Shown here piece by piece: positions 12,197 through 23,904 of a stretch of DNA of 64,000 nucleotides (position 1 is the stretch's first letter; each line of letters begins with the position of its first letter). The notes under the pieces were generated by a model, which saw only the letters and a program-made list of their open reading frames with translations, was not told the DNA's origin and made no database searches. The stretch covers positions 243,411,474 to 243,475,473 of the forward strand of contig CP136065.1 in the NCBI GenBank assembly GCA_032622095.1, given 5' to 3'. Source of the stretch: Siphonodentalium dalli (taxonomy: Eukaryota; Mollusca; Scaphopoda; Gadilida; Siphonodentaliidae). The translations under genes and the position numbers were made by a program.

Positions 12197-12422
12197 CGTT
12201 AAAGCGTTGCAGTTCCTTCTGAGTAGTTGATGGGCTTGTGTTATCAATTGTTTTGCTTGTTTCAAAGCATTCCTGTTCTCAACTTGATATGTGAGATCTT
12301 CAACGAGCCTCAATTCATCTCGGATATCATCCGCTATTGGCTTCACATTCTCTAAACTCTCAACTTGAATTCTGTCTATCCACACATCTTCCTCACCTTC
12401 ATCATGTTCATCTATTGCCTCT
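12185..12422 (-). CDS. Exon E: terminal coding exon of the duplicated-module gene
   Basis: Acceptor 'tttttacag' ends just above 12,422. The exon begins with one base completing a codon begun in exon D (CG|A, Arg) and encodes 78 further residues before TGA at 12,185-12,187. It starts with an acidic stretch containing 'EEDVWIDR', a near-repeat of 'EDDVWIER' in exon D, and ends in a leucine/valine-rich helix (ELRLVEDLTYQVENR, then QLITQAHQLL) that looks like a coiled coil. The upstream open frame to 12,481 is intron, since the splice phase fits exactly. Such a helical tail would fit the C-terminus of CARF/ALS2CR8-like proteins (inference). The final residues come from the adjacent minisatellite. 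Confidence 0.75.
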
Positions 12423-12503
12423 CTGTAAAAATTCAAATAATTAATAAACTGGTTCCAGTAAACATTGAAATTGTCAAACAATGTGGGAAAACCACCGATA
12501 GCC

Positions 12504-13617
12504 TAGTGTTGAAACGATTAGGGGTTTTCAGAAGTCGACTAGTCAACAGGAGAAGTCGACTACAAGTACATATTAGTCGAACCCTATCTCCCGAGGACAT
12601 GATTGACAACATAACTTCTTTGAAAATTATATTTTGAAAACTGTTATTCGCAAGTTTCTGGCAGATTTACTTCACAAATATGTCGTTAACGCCAACTTAA
12701 TGGTATTTGTCACAAGAAATCCATTCAAAAATAAAAATAATAGGTTCGATGAATGATTGATTGATTGGGGTTTATTGTCGCTTTAGCCACTAAGGCCATA
12801 TCACGACATTGCCAGTTTTAGTGGTGGAGGAAATCCGCACACTTGCGACTAATCTAACAGTGATTTCAATGGCTGATAAACTCGTCAACCATGTGCAGCA
12901 AACCACCGGCCATCGGCGAGTAACTGGTAACTCCACCAGATAACGATTTCGAGTTACAAAGTCCACGATGGAAACATGTGGATTTGAACCCTAATCGCCA
13001 GCGCTGGAGGGCGAAACGGCTTGGAGTTGTACCCCTAACCGATTGAGCCACCGAGGCCCCGGTTCGATGAATGCATTTAATCTATGTGAATAAAGAGTAG
13101 AGAAGGTAAACATCAAAGCATGCTTTTAAGAAATTTGATTTTTTTTCCAAAATACGTAACGCTGAACAGTATCCGGAACTGCTGAACCGGTGCTAAAAGT
13201 TCCGTTTGAAATTTCAGGGTCGATGCACAATCATGAGTCGTTACTGTGGTATATTTTAAGGCGATGACAGCAGTCAGCAGTGATCAGCTAATTAAATAAA
13301 CATCATACCAGCTAGCACAGTAGCACACCAGCATGCATGTAGAGTTATCAGCGCCTTTTGAGATAAACTAGGTCACCGCGTATCATCAGATAAACTCTCG
13401 ATCCGCACATGTTACACCTGTGGTAACACACGACAACATATCGGTGTCATCAAAGGGGTGCTACATGGAGTAATAACTGGATCTCGGAATAATAATCGTG
13501 AAGGTTGTTCGTCCAGACCAAGTTGGGGATTTGTTTCGACTAATCGACTGGTGGATTTCAGCGTCGACTTGTTCAATAATCGAGTCGACATCTAGTTGGC
13601 TAATCGTTTCAACACTA
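12504..13617. mobile_element. hAT-like element with a SINE inside
   Basis: Ends are 'tagtgttgaaacgattag' on the left and its complement on the right (gttggctaatcgtttcaacacta), followed inward by recurring 'gtcgac' motifs on both sides. Flanks repeat 'ccgata' (about 12,494-12,499 and 13,625-13,630). A related, uninterrupted sequence at about 32,409-32,440 (gggaaaccacc-atacccagttg) looks like an empty site. No transposase frame remains. Confidence 0.65.
12756..13060 (-). mobile_element. tRNA-derived SINE, full length
   Basis: Flanked by a perfect 13-bp duplication, ggttcgatgaatg (12,743-12,755 and 13,061-13,073). Read on the minus strand, it begins GGGGCCTCGGTGGCTCAATC. An A box-like TGGCTCAATCGG lies at 13,039-13,050 and an exact B box GGTTCAAATCC at 12,980-12,990, so an internal RNA polymerase III promoter is expected. 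A conserved-looking body follows, and the 3' end is a short (CAAT)n-like tail at 12,756-12,770. The 305-bp length fits a SINE rather than a tRNA gene. It inserted into the 12,504-13,617 element and is therefore younger. Confidence 0.85.
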
Positions 13618-13740
13618 CATTGGCCGATACCCAGTTGTTAAAATTTAGTAATCAATGCCCATTATACTATATATAGCATAAAAAATGATGCAATGTTGAC
13701 ACTTATTACCAACACAATTCACCGTAACTAGTTTGCCATG

Positions 13741-14445
13741 CAGTAGTAAGTTAGTAACAGCATACATTCAGTAACAAGTTAGTAACATCATACATTCAGT
13801 AGTAAGTTAGTAACAGCATACATTCAGTAGTAAGTTAGTAACAGCATACATTCAGTAGTAAGTTAGTAACAGCATACATTCAGTAGTAAGTTAGTAACAG
13901 CACACATTCAGTAGTAAGTTAGTAACAGCACACATTCAGTAGTAAGTTAGTAACAGCATACATTCAGTAGTAAGTTAGTAACAGCATACATTCAGTAGTA
14001 AGTTAGTAACAGCATACATTCAGTAGTAAGTTAGTAACAGCATACATTCAGTAGTAAGTTAGTAACAGCATACATTCAGTAGTAAGTTAGTAACAGCATA
14101 CATTCCGTAGTAAGTTAGTAACAGCATACATTCAGTAGTAAGTTAGTAACAGCATACATTCAGTAGTAAGTTAGTAACAGCATACATTCAGTAGTAAGTT
14201 AGTAACAGCATACATTCAGTAGTAAGTTAGTAACAGCATACATTCAGTAGTAAGTTAGTAACAGCATACATTCAGTAGTAAGTTAGTAACAGCATACATT
14301 CAGTAGTAAGTTAGTAACAGCATACATTCAGTAGTAAGTTAGTAACAGCATACATTCAGTAGTAAGTTAGTAACAGCATACATTCAGTAGTAAGTTAGTA
14401 ACAGCATACATTCAGTAGTAAGTTAGTAACAGCATACATTCAGTA
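13741..14445. repeat. Homogeneous 28-bp tandem array
   Basis: About 25 copies of 'cagtagtaagttagtaacag' + 'catacatt'. Nearly all copies are identical; variants (cacacatt, cattccgtag, catcatac) are confined to a few units. The uniformity points to recent amplification or strong homogenisation. There are no unique spacers, so this is not a CRISPR array. Confidence 0.9.
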
Positions 14446-14449
14446 AAAC

Positions 14450-15450
14450 TTAATCATCTCCTGATCTAACTGCACAGTGTAGTCACAGTTACAGAATACA
14501 AAATGAAAAATAAATTAATAATGCATTTAGTTGATAATATGCTGAACATTTATGATAAAGCAATGAAGAGATTTATCCACTGGTATACTTAAGATTGCCC
14601 ATGAGGCCAGCAGGCCGCGACAAAATACGAATGGAGAAGAATTACATCTTAATTATGTCAAGTGTCCAAGGACATGTTTATATCTGCATATGCGCCATGT
14701 TCTACTTTCACCCACTGTTGCTGTGTTAGCGTTTACAATGACATGATTACGGGTTCTATTTTTCTGATTTGTCAATGATTCTAAAACTTGTGTTTAACAA
14801 TATCATCATGCTTCAAGTGCGATCTATAAAAAGAATACAAAGTTAAGACATGTTTTCGCCATCTATAATCCGTTCCGGGCGTTCGACCACGTGGCCGCGA
14901 ATCTATCCAAATTTTGCAATTTCCCAATAATGAGGGCTGATAGACTGACCATATGTACCATAAGACACATAAAACAACTGTTCATTTGAATGTTCATTTA
15001 CTGTATACTCTCTTTGCTGGAAAAGCGAAAACAATCGGAATGGCATATTTTTTTTTGCCGCTGCTGATCATAAACAGATAACCCAAATATCAGCCAATTC
15101 CGATTACCGTTCCAGTTAATCTGTTCATCACTACCGAACTATGATGGAATGATATATGAAATAGTATAATGTTTTCCAAAAAAAATGCATATAAAATTTG
15201 TTGAGATATCTGTTTTATTGATATTGCCCATTGTTAACAAGCACACCGACAAGTATCCCATCCCAACAAAGGTGCTTTTCACCGAGAAATATTAATTTTC
15301 TGATATTTGAAAGATGTTTTAATCTCTCGTGCAATGACTCGACAAAACCTGTAGCATGTGAATATCCTTCCTTCTATTGCGGCTCATGTATAATATACCA
15401 TGATGGATATAGAGGGACAGATGTATTACTCAAAGGGCCATAAATAAAAA
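14450..15450. other. No gene recognised
   Basis: AT-rich intergenic or far-downstream sequence. The 70-codon frame at 15,231-15,443 has no recognisable motif. Confidence 0.4.
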
Positions 15451-15455
15451 ATTAA

Positions 15456-15705
15456 CCCTTCCATGACTGGAGATTCATGAAATTTTGCGAAAACACTGTG
15501 CCAATGCATTATCTTATATATGCTCCGAGAGGGAGCCTCGCATATATAAGAGAATACATTGGCCTAACAATATTTACCTTGAACTTGTAGGCCAGTGCAT
15601 ACTCTTATATATACTAGGCTCCTCATGGGAAACTCGCAAATATTAGAGAATGCACTGGCACAGAATCTTTAATGCTGCACCAGTGCAGCTCCAATCATGA
15701 AAGGG
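15456..15705. mobile_element. TTAA-flanked hairpin MITE, second family
   Basis: TTAA at 15,452-15,455 and 15,706-15,709 flanks ends 'cccttccatgactggag' and 'ctccaatcatgaaaggg'. Inside are two hairpins of the 'ccaatgcattctcttatata' type separated by 'accttgaacttgtag'. Other copies: 24,812-25,067, 25,072-25,225 (partial), 43,310-43,558. Likely piggyBac-type, non-autonomous. Confidence 0.85.
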
Positions 15706-15959
15706 TTAATGGACTCAACCAGTTTTATTTTATTGTGAATTTTGACCATTGAAATGTTCAGATTATCCACCATAACCAGCCATAACTGGGCATTTAATAT
15801 GTTCCAAATAAATTTGTTCTAATTTATCATATTAGGGACCCTGTGGGCAAGTATAGTCTAATTAAATCCTTGAAAATTGATCTAAAAAAGCAAATTAAAA
15901 ACTAAGAGATGCCTCAATCTGACATAAATAGTTATTGTTCTGCTAGACAAAGATCACTT

Positions 15960-16120
15960 GTCATAGGTGACAGCATAAAAATAAACTTGTCACCCAGAAA
16001 CAGTGACCTATCAGTGACAGCCAGCATAAAAATAAACTTGTCACCCAGAAACAGTGACCTATCAGTGACAGCCAGCATAAAAATAAACTTGTCATCCAGA
16101 AACAGTGACCTATCAGTGTG
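15960..16120. repeat. 51-bp tandem repeat, three copies
   Basis: The unit includes 'agcataaaaataaacttgtc' and 'agaaacagtgacctatcag'. The period is 17 codons, which yields repetitive frames on both strands (15,909-16,136 + and 15,932-16,191 -). No support for translation. Confidence 0.85.
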
Positions 16121-16536
16121 GCCTGCAAACAAATAGGTCTGTTTCGGATTTCTTCAGCAAAAAAATCCAGGTAGGCAGGTAGGAAAAACATTTTTTTTTT
16201 TAATCCATCTAAATAAAGTTATGCAGCATATTTAATGCTATCTCACATGGCTCATGGCACCGTGACGCAATGTTGTGCAATACTCTACATGACAACATTT
16301 ATAGTATCAGTGTTGCTAGCAAAAGTCCAGACAATTTCCGTGTCATCATGTTGACATCGCATTTTCACCTAACCGTCCGACTCAGAACAAATGAAAAGCA
16401 ACACGTCGACAATCTTAACATTTTATTGCCCCATGATCAGCACGATAAATTTAATTAAACTGTTCATTCTGTAACCATGAATGGTTGCTCCATCTGGGTG
16501 GCATCTTACAATATACAACATTATGTGACATGTCTC

Positions 16537-17632
16537 CAGGGCTGGCGGTCTAGAAAATCCAGGAGGGCTATTAATAGCCCTCCTAGATATGGCCCTCCTC
16601 AACTTTTAAAGTTATGATTTATTTTATCTGAGTTACTACTGCCATTAGTTTGTCTATTTGTATGTTGTTTAACTCCATCTAAATTAATTTTGTGATGTGG
16701 AAACAAAATGTCCAGAGTTGTGAATGTCAAATCCCCCACAGTTATTATGGTATGGTGAATATTTAACTATGTTTTATATGTTATGATAATTTATATGCAC
16801 CAGAAACAAAATGTAAGAGTGTTTGTACTCAACAATTTGTCAGTCGGTGTCCAACCCATGCAACGAAATTGGTTGAGTTTGTCCACATTAAAAAGCATTC
16901 TCCATGAAAGTGTAATTTTACATAAAATACACAATCAAGAACAATATTAAATCCAGTATATTTACACTTGAATACAGTTACAAATGACTGCTTTATTTCT
17001 CAAAGTAATCCATATTCCATCACCGATCGCAGACTGCTGCTTTATGCGGTCAAGTCACTCTCTATATATTTACTGGATGTTTGCAATTGGGGACATAGAA
17101 AATAGTTTTTGAACTTTAATAATTTAATAACAGTGTAAACAAGAATACTTGGAGACATTTAGCTAATTATATTAAAATATTGTCAATCGAAGCGAGAAAA
17201 GACGGCTACCAGCTAAATACAATTTTCACAAATAGGAACCGGAAAAGGAACGAAAGGTTGAACTCAATTGAGACAGTGACATTTGGTTCTCACTATCCAC
17301 AAACATGTGTTGATTTTATCCATGAAATATATTGTAAGCTCAATCGTATGAAGAGAAATAATTTATTTTATTCTTAAAATGTGTGAGAATCGATCAAAAG
17401 ATCTGATTTACGAAACTGTTCGTTCCGGAATTTAATTATTCCGATATAATGCCCATTTGACATTACCATCAGGTCACGCATGCGCACACTGTACAATATA
17501 ATTACGAGTTAGAGACAGTATTTTACTCATTAAACACAATACAATAACTAAATAATAAATTTCCTATCGTAGACGAAGCGGGATATAAAAATCCCGCCTT
17601 GGAAAATTCTAGGCGGGCAGCCCGCCAGCCTG
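16537..17632. mobile_element. Candidate hAT-like element
   Basis: Left end 'cagggctggcggtctagaaa' resembles the inverted right end (caggctggcgggctgcccgcctag...). Both are followed by a 'gaaaatcc' / 'gaattttcc' box. An exact 8-bp duplication at these ends was not found; 'catgtctc' before the left end resembles 'catgtgtctc' at 17,649-17,658. The inner 65-codon frame (17,180-17,377 +) is unrecognised. Confidence 0.4.
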
Positions 17633-17687
17633 CCTTGAGATTTCCAGTCATGTGTCTCAATGACAGCACGTGCATGCCATCAAAAAT

Positions 17688-18640
17688 ATAAAAGGTCACC
17701 GACCACAGTATCCCCTGAAACGGTGGCTAACTCCAAGATATCTAACTCCAAGGTGGCTAACTCCGAGATTGCAAGTGTTATTGAAATCGGTTAATATTTG
17801 TTTGAGTTAATGCGCTTAAGACAAAAAAATTGCGAGAAATCATCAAACTAAGGGGCATAATTCAGGTAAGAAAAATCGGACAAAACCGGTTTTCGAACTC
17901 GTCCGAGATATTGTGGCAACAAACTCATAAACAAAAGATTATTGAAATTGGTTAATATTTGTTTGAGTTATTGCACTTACGACAAAAATTAGCAACAAAT
18001 CATCAAACTAAAGGGCATAACTCAGGTAAGACAAATCGGACGAAACTGGTTTTCGAACTCGTCCAAGATATTGTGGCAACAAACTCATACACAATAAAAC
18101 ATTGAAATTGGTAAATATTTGTTCGAGTTATTGCGCTTACGACAACAAAATTCGAGAAATCGTCAAACTAAGGGGCATAACTCGGGTAAGAATCGGACGA
18201 AACTGGTTTTAAAAATCGCCCGAGATATTGCGGCAACCAACTCATAAACAAAAAATTATTGAAATCAGTTAATATTTGTTCGAGTCAATGCGCTTATGAC
18301 AAAAAAAATGCGAGAAATCGTCAAACTAAGGGGCATAACTCAGGTAAGAAAAATCGGACGAAACTGGTTTTCGAACTCGACCGAGATATTGTGGCAACCA
18401 ACTCATAAACATAAGATTATTGAAATCGGTTGATATTTGTTTGAGTTATTGCATTTACGACAAAAATCGTTAAACTAAGGGGCATAACTCAGGTAAAAAA
18501 ATCAGACAGAACTGGTTTTCGAACTCGGCCGAGATATTGTGGCAACCAACTCATAAACAAAAAATTATTGAAATCAGTTAATATTTGATCGAGTTCTTGT
18601 GCTTATGACAGGATGGGATGGAAGCATGGACGGACGTACA
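17688..18640. repeat. About 160-bp tandem repeat, five to six copies
   Basis: Units share 'ttattgaaatcggttaatat', 'ttgcgcttacgacaaaaa', 'aactaaggggcataactcag' and 'ttttcgaactcg.ccgagata'. The left edge (aaaaggtcaccgacc...agtatcccc) resembles the left edge at 44,134. The right edge carries 'ggacggacgt'. Member of the gacggacgg-ending family. Confidence 0.8.
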
Positions 18641-18644
18641 TAAC

Positions 18645-19470
18645 TATTGAGTTATGTGGCAAAAATATTTATGTGGCTACAAAATTTATGTGGCTATCAA
18701 GTAGTTCATAGTGATACAATTTCTGATTGTGGAGTCAGAACATGTAGGAATTATAGCAGAAGTTGCTGATTGTGGAGTCAGACCATGTAGGAATTATAGC
18801 AGAAGTTGCTGATTGAAACCCAAAAACTTGTATACAGGAACTAGAACAGTTGAATAGGAGAAACTGACAGGTCCGTGATTGGTTTGGTTGGCGCTTAATT
18901 AGCCATTAAGGTTATTTCTCGACAACCTTAAAAGCAAGGATGGCCTTACATAAATAGTATGTTATTGTCAAGTTTGTATGCTTTGTTATGTAAACAAAAA
19001 CGTTACAGAACCTGGCTTATGTTTCCATAACACAGCATAGAAACTTGAAAATAACAAACTATTTACTCTATATTTATTATTGGTTTAAGAAAAAAATATC
19101 TCTATATTTTAATATTCTTGTGGTAGTTTTAACGGGTGTGACTATTTTAACAGCCTACCCACAGTGAAGGCCACCATGCCGGTCACTCTTTCAGAACTCA
19201 AATCCGTGTGAAAACATTTCTAGAAGCAGATAAACACGTCTTCATTTCAGTGATTGACCAATTAAAATAATATTTCTCTGCAATGGAATGTGTAATTGAC
19301 GGGTGTTTGTTCCCAAGCAATAATTGTTACTCGCAAAGAACTTATCTAATTATATGGAAAAATAGTGAGGAAACTAGATATTTTTTGCCTATAATGGGAC
19401 TATATTCTAAGAAATTAATCTTATTTTTATTAAGGTTAGGAGTAATTTAAAGACAAATTTACTATAAGAA
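18645..19470. other. No gene recognised
   Basis: Holds a two-copy 46-bp repeat at about 18,727-18,806 (gattgtggagtcaga, catgtaggaattatagcaga) and otherwise unremarkable AT-rich sequence. Confidence 0.45.
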
Positions 19471-19481
19471 ACTAGTAACTA

Positions 19482-19855
19482 CCCCGCTGGACAAAACAAG
19501 TGTCAATTGGCACCACGGTGTATTTGCCGTTCGGCCACGGTGTCAGAGTTTGTAACTGAAGTTGAGCACCGCGGCCGAACGGCAAGTACACTGCGGCCAA
19601 ACAGCAAGTACACTGTGGCCGAAAGGCAACTACAACGCAGCCGAACGGCATGTACACTGTGTTAGATTTCTGGTTTGTATCGTCTTGTTTCAGTTTAATG
19701 AACGTACACCGTGGCAACTACACCATGGCCGAACGGCAAGTACACCACGGCCCAACTGTAGTTAGCCGGTGGAGCCACAGTGTAGTTGCATTTCAGCCGC
19801 GGTGGCAACGCTAACCGCATCGCGGTTAAGTGGACACTTGTTTTGTCCAGCAGGG
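19482..19855. mobile_element. TA-flanked MITE with internal short repeats
   Basis: Flanked by TA at 19,480-19,481 and 19,856-19,857. Ends are 'ccccgctggacaaaacaagt' and the complement of 'ccctgctggacaaaacaagt' (about 23 bp, one mismatch). The interior is GC-rich and built of short units such as 'ggccgaacggcaagtacac'. The TA duplication suggests a Tc1/mariner-type mobiliser. Confidence 0.8.
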
Positions 19856-19898
19856 TAGTATAAATAAGTCACACAGATATCTGGAAATACCAACTTAC

Positions 19899-20023
19899 CG
19901 ACAGAGGCTGCTCAATAATGACCTGTCTGCTTCTCTCCTCTCAATCCACACATCGTCTTCACGCTCATCAGAATCAACTATATCCTCTTGATTCTCCTCT
20001 GTTTGTTCTTTGCAAAGTCTAAC
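19899..20023 (-). CDS. Exon D of the duplicated-module gene
   Basis: Acceptor 'ttattttacag' and donor 'cg|gtaagt' bound 125 bases in one open frame: 41 codons plus CG, which exon E completes. The start phase (0) matches the end of exon C2. The sequence is strongly acidic (EEN...EDIVDSDEREDD) and includes 'DVWIERR', echoed by 'DVWIDR' in exon E, so D and E may share an old duplication or a repeated acidic linker. It is too short to appear in simple ORF scans. No counterpart was found downstream of C1. Confidence 0.7.
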
Positions 20024-20132
20024 CTGTAAAATAATAGCGAAGGTCAAATAATAAGTGAAGGCTGAACAGTGAAAGCCGAATAATGATGGTTAAAATAATA
20101 CAGGTGGGACTCTCCCAGTGGGACTAAGGATA

Positions 20133-20158
20133 CCCCCCCCCCCCCCCCCCCCCCCCCC
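20133..20158. repeat. Poly-C run, 26 bases
   Basis: Uninterrupted C tract about 110 bp upstream (minus sense) of the exon D acceptor. Homopolymer length may be unstable or misassembled. Confidence 0.9.
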
Positions 20159-20415
20159 GCAGAGCAATTAGGCTACATTAAGAGTAGCTGCATTAACAAA
20201 ACAAAAAAACAAGCTTGGACCAGATTCTGAATAAGGGGTATCGAGCTTATAATCGATAATAAGGGTTGAGCATCAAATATGTCTCTGGTAAGATTTTTTT
20301 GCCCACATGAGTAAATCTGTCAGACTGAGAATCACTAATGAAAGTGTCAACAAGAGATTGCACCGGCGGTGCAGACATACTCCCACGGAGGCAGAATCGA
20401 TCCAGCCAAGTATGC

Positions 20416-20689
20416 TTGAGAAAATAAAAATAAGTATGCAGATCGATGGGATACAGTAATGCTCTAAGTAATCGACTTCTTAACCACAGCAGAATTATGG
20501 ATAACTTTTCAGGATTTAGTCGCAAATATGGCTTGTTGCCCGAGAGCTTTCCGATGAATGACAACAAGCCATATTTCCGACTAAATCCTGAAAAGTTACC
20601 CATAATTCTGCTGTGGTTAAGAGGTCGATTAATTAGAGCATTACTGTATGGTTGAGAAAATAAAAATAAGTATGCAGATCGATGGGATA
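20416..20689. mobile_element. TA-flanked foldback MITE between 38-bp direct repeats
   Basis: The foldback (20,454-20,646) has ends CAGTAATGCTCTAA.TAATCG and its complement, with TA on both sides. Long arms pair 'cagcagaattatgg', 'cttttcaggatttagtcg' and 'aatatggcttgttg'. Outside it a 38-bp sequence (ttgagaaaataaaaataagt...) is repeated exactly at 20,416-20,453 and 20,652-20,689. Sister copies at 34,329-34,522 and 55,252-55,464 lack such flanks. Frames across it (20,247-20,750 -; 20,446-20,655 +) are artefacts. Confidence 0.85.
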
Positions 20690-20899
20690 TACTGAAATCT
20701 ATACTGCACCCATACTTACATATATGGATCTGACACAACAGAAAACTCACTGCGGGCTACCAACATCACACACTCTGCTGACTATAATTCCTTTCATCTG
20801 CACCCCCTTCGAATCCCGACAAGACACTATTATAAAATGTATCACTGTTCCTTCCTTGAAATATGTCACTAACTATACAAACAATCGATAGTATTTAAG

Positions 20900-21450
20900 A
20901 GTTCTGTAAGGGTGATGTGTAAAACCCTGCCACGTGGGTTCACTAAGGGTGATGTGTAAAACCCTGCCACGTGGGTTCAGTAAGGGTGATGTGTAAAACC
21001 CTGTCACGTGGGTTCTGTTAGGGTGATGTGTAAAACCCTGCCACGTGGGTTCTGTTAGGGTGATGTGTAAAACCCTGCCACGTGAGTTCTGTAAGGGTGA
21101 TGTGTAAAACCCTGCCATGTGAGTTCTGTTAGGGTGATGTGTAAAACCCTGTCACATGGGTTCTGTAAGGGTGATGTGTAAAATATAAAACCCTGCCACG
21201 CGAGTTCTGTAAGGGTGATGTGTAAAACCCTGCCACTTGAGTTCAGTAAGGGTGATGTGTAAAACGCTGCCACGTGAGTTCTGTAAGGGTGATGTGTAAA
21301 ACGCTGCCACATGAGTTCTGTAAGGGTGATGTGTAAAACCCTGCCACGTGAGTTCTGTAAGGGTGATGTGTAAAACCCTGCCACGTGAGTTCTGTAAGGG
21401 TGATGTGTAAAACCCTGCCACGTGAGTTATGTAAGGGTCATGTGTAAAAT
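20900..21450. repeat. 37-bp tandem array rich in CACGTG
   Basis: About 15 units of 'gtaagggtgatgtgtaaaac' + 'cctgccacgtgagttct'. Many carry an exact CACGTG palindrome; others have CACATG or CACTTG. The minus-strand frames of 81-149 codons here merely translate the repeat. It lies in the C2-D intron. Confidence 0.9.
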
Positions 21451-21509
21451 CGTGGCATATTTCAAAGGACAAATAAACATATATTAAAAAAAAAAAAAGT
21501 ATGGTTGAG

Positions 21510-21985
21510 ATATCTCCTCGGATCAGAAAAAACCCAACATTTACAAATAAACAAAGATAAATAACTCTAGAATGGAAAACATGAACAAAACGATTGAACA
21601 CTCAATTGATTGCTATCATAGTAGTGAACATCCATACCAAATTTCATTAATATCCATCAACAGTGGTGGAGATACGGACAAAAAACCAACACTTCCAAAT
21701 AAACAAAGATGAAATACTCTAGAACGAAAAACCTGAAAAAAAAAACGAATGAACACTCAATTGATTGCCCTCATGGTAGTGAACATTCATACCAAATTTC
21801 ATTGAGATCTGTCAACCGGTGGTGGAGATATCTGCTGGGATGGACCAAAAAACAAACATTTCCAGATCAACAAAGATGAACAACTCTAGAATAGAAAAAA
21901 CTTGGTTGAATGCCCTCATAGCATTGAACATCCATACCAAATTTTCATTCAGATCCGACAACCTGTGTTTGAGATATCTATGATG
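21510..21985. repeat. About 170-bp tandem repeat, three copies
   Basis: Units share 'gaacatccataccaaatttc', 'ggtggagata', 'aataaacaaagatgaa' and 'ctctagaa..gaaaaac'. Diverged. Confidence 0.7.
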
Positions 21986-21989
21986 TTGC

Positions 21990-23630
21990 TGGTGGTATAA
22001 TTGGTTAGTATTTGATTGGAATGATCGATTAAATTGAGAACACATTTATTGGAAACCTGGACGCTGACTTATTGGTTTACATAATAATCCGGAATACCCG
22101 GTTCGCATGAAACGGAACATACTAAGAACATTACATCCCTATCTACCTTAAAGGATTTGAAAAAAAACATTTAAACAAACAAGATCTAAACTCTACTAGT
22201 GTGATTACTACTTAGTAGTGAAATGAAAACTTCTATGTATAAAATGAAAAGCATTAACAGTTCGTATAGCTCTAGTTGAAGCCCAAACAGTAACGATCAC
22301 CATAACTACTCAAGACTAATATTTTAGTCACAGTCATAATCATCCAGCTATGCTGGTGCCTTTCTGGAACGCTACTGGAGTCACCACAGGGTTATAAAGT
22401 TACTCGGCCGTGGTAGCACCTGGACCAGTGCATCTACAACCAGAATTGGTTCCTGCACTGTAATGTCTACAGATACAGATAGTGAGACAAGCAGGCCAAA
22501 TGACAGCCATATAATTGTTTGTGATTTATAAACAAGAAGAATGTGTTGTGTCTTGCTTGCCAAGTGCCAAAAATCATGGTGTAGCTGAGAAGTACAATAC
22601 CTACTTCATAGCTATCACAATAAACAGTTGTGTCTGCTAACTTATATGATACACTATAGACATTTTCTACGGAGGAGATGTCATGAAAAGAACTAACACC
22701 GACACTTATCTGCATCATTGATTGCCATTCGATATGGTAACCAATATTTCTCAATTAGTACTCTGGCTTAGATTATAGCACATGAGGCTAGACAATCCTC
22801 AAGCTAAGATGAAGGTCTACACATACTTTCTAATTTCACATTGAGAGTTGGATTTTCTCTTCAACTCTCTCCTCCCTTAATATCATGAAGAGACATGACG
22901 CGTATGCAGTATAGGACATACGCTAATATGTATAAGAAATTAAAGCTATGAGCATTTACTTAAAAGTAAAGGACGACATTTGGTGGTGTAACGAACACAT
23001 ACTTTTGTATTTTTAGTGCCATTTTGGTAACCATCTTGGTTGAAATTGAACAGTTCTGTTGAAATGTGATAATAATTATGTATGTGGCACGAATATCTCT
23101 TTCCCCTCACTGAATTCCGCTAATTTCTTTAAATCTATTGCTAGAATATCGGAATTGCTTTTTAATCAAATTCTATAATTCTGTTGTATAAAGTTGATTT
23201 GATGCACTATATTGGTGAAGCAATCAGTAAGCACTGAATTGTCATAATTCACAGTCGCTACCAAAACGGAAAGTCATTTACATGAGATTTTAGAAAATCG
23301 CAAAATTGTTGATTTTCTGGTGCCATTTTGGCAGCCATCTTTGACTGGAATCATAGTTTCCCCTGAATTTGGGTACTGTACTTTGAGAACTACTATTGAT
23401 GAATTGCCCTTACTGAAAAAAATGTATAACAATTAAGAAATATGCGCAGAATTCGTCAGTTCTTAGGAAAACCCCTACATCAGAACTGAACTGACAATGA
23501 CGTCATCTTTGTGATGTCATAATTCCCTCCAGTCACGGACCCATGAAGTCTAACAAACATTTTCCGATGAAGAAAGTGATACCCTATCAAAATATCATAG
23601 TCTCTACATTTGTTCAAATACACATTCCAT
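21990..23630. other. Intron sequence, no exon found
   Basis: Within the C2-D intron of the minus-strand gene. Two 'gccattttgg.a.ccatct' motifs (about 23,020 and 23,321) belong to a dispersed repeat. The small frames show no motif. Confidence 0.4.
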
Positions 23631-23639
23631 AATCGAGGT

Positions 23640-23784
23640 TCCCAATGGGAGTACATCACAATATTCACCATTTGGGAACTTCTGAGTCTATGTATCGCTG
23701 TGTGGGATAGCATCACTAAATTCACCCTCTGGGGACCTCATTCTGCAAATGACAGGCACACTAAACTCAGGCTTGGTACTCGCA
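23640..23784. mobile_element. Partial hAT-type MITE with right end
   Basis: Contains 'tagcatcactaaattcaccc', 'ggggacctcattctgcaaat' and a degenerate right end 'aaactcaggcttgg'. The left half is replaced by the 'cccaatgggagtacatcac' segment seen in the long form near 55,060. Confidence 0.7.
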
Positions 23785-23904
23785 TGCTTTTCAAACCTTT
23801 TGTCATGAGAAATGGCAAATTGCTTTGCATATGCCTAACTATTATTTGTTAAGTTATTTTTTTTATTGGAGAAATTATGAAGAATCATGGGATAAAACAT
23901 TCAA

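Noticed and set aside
12980..13050. Possible tRNA gene with A and B boxes
   Set aside because: The boxes sit at the head of a 305-bp unit with a 13-bp target duplication and a CAAT tail, which makes it a SINE.
13741..14445. CRISPR-like appearance of the 28-bp array
   Set aside because: There are no unique spacers between repeats and the genome is eukaryotic; it is a tandem satellite.
19472..19765. Frames of 81 and 67 codons on opposite strands
   Set aside because: They lie within the TA-flanked MITE and reflect its short GC-rich units.
20247..20750. 167-codon minus frame
   Set aside because: It runs through the foldback MITE, and both arms encode the same residues in mirror order; there is no independent motif.
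20873..21601. Three overlapping minus frames of 81-149 codons
   Set aside because: Pure translation of the 37-bp array.
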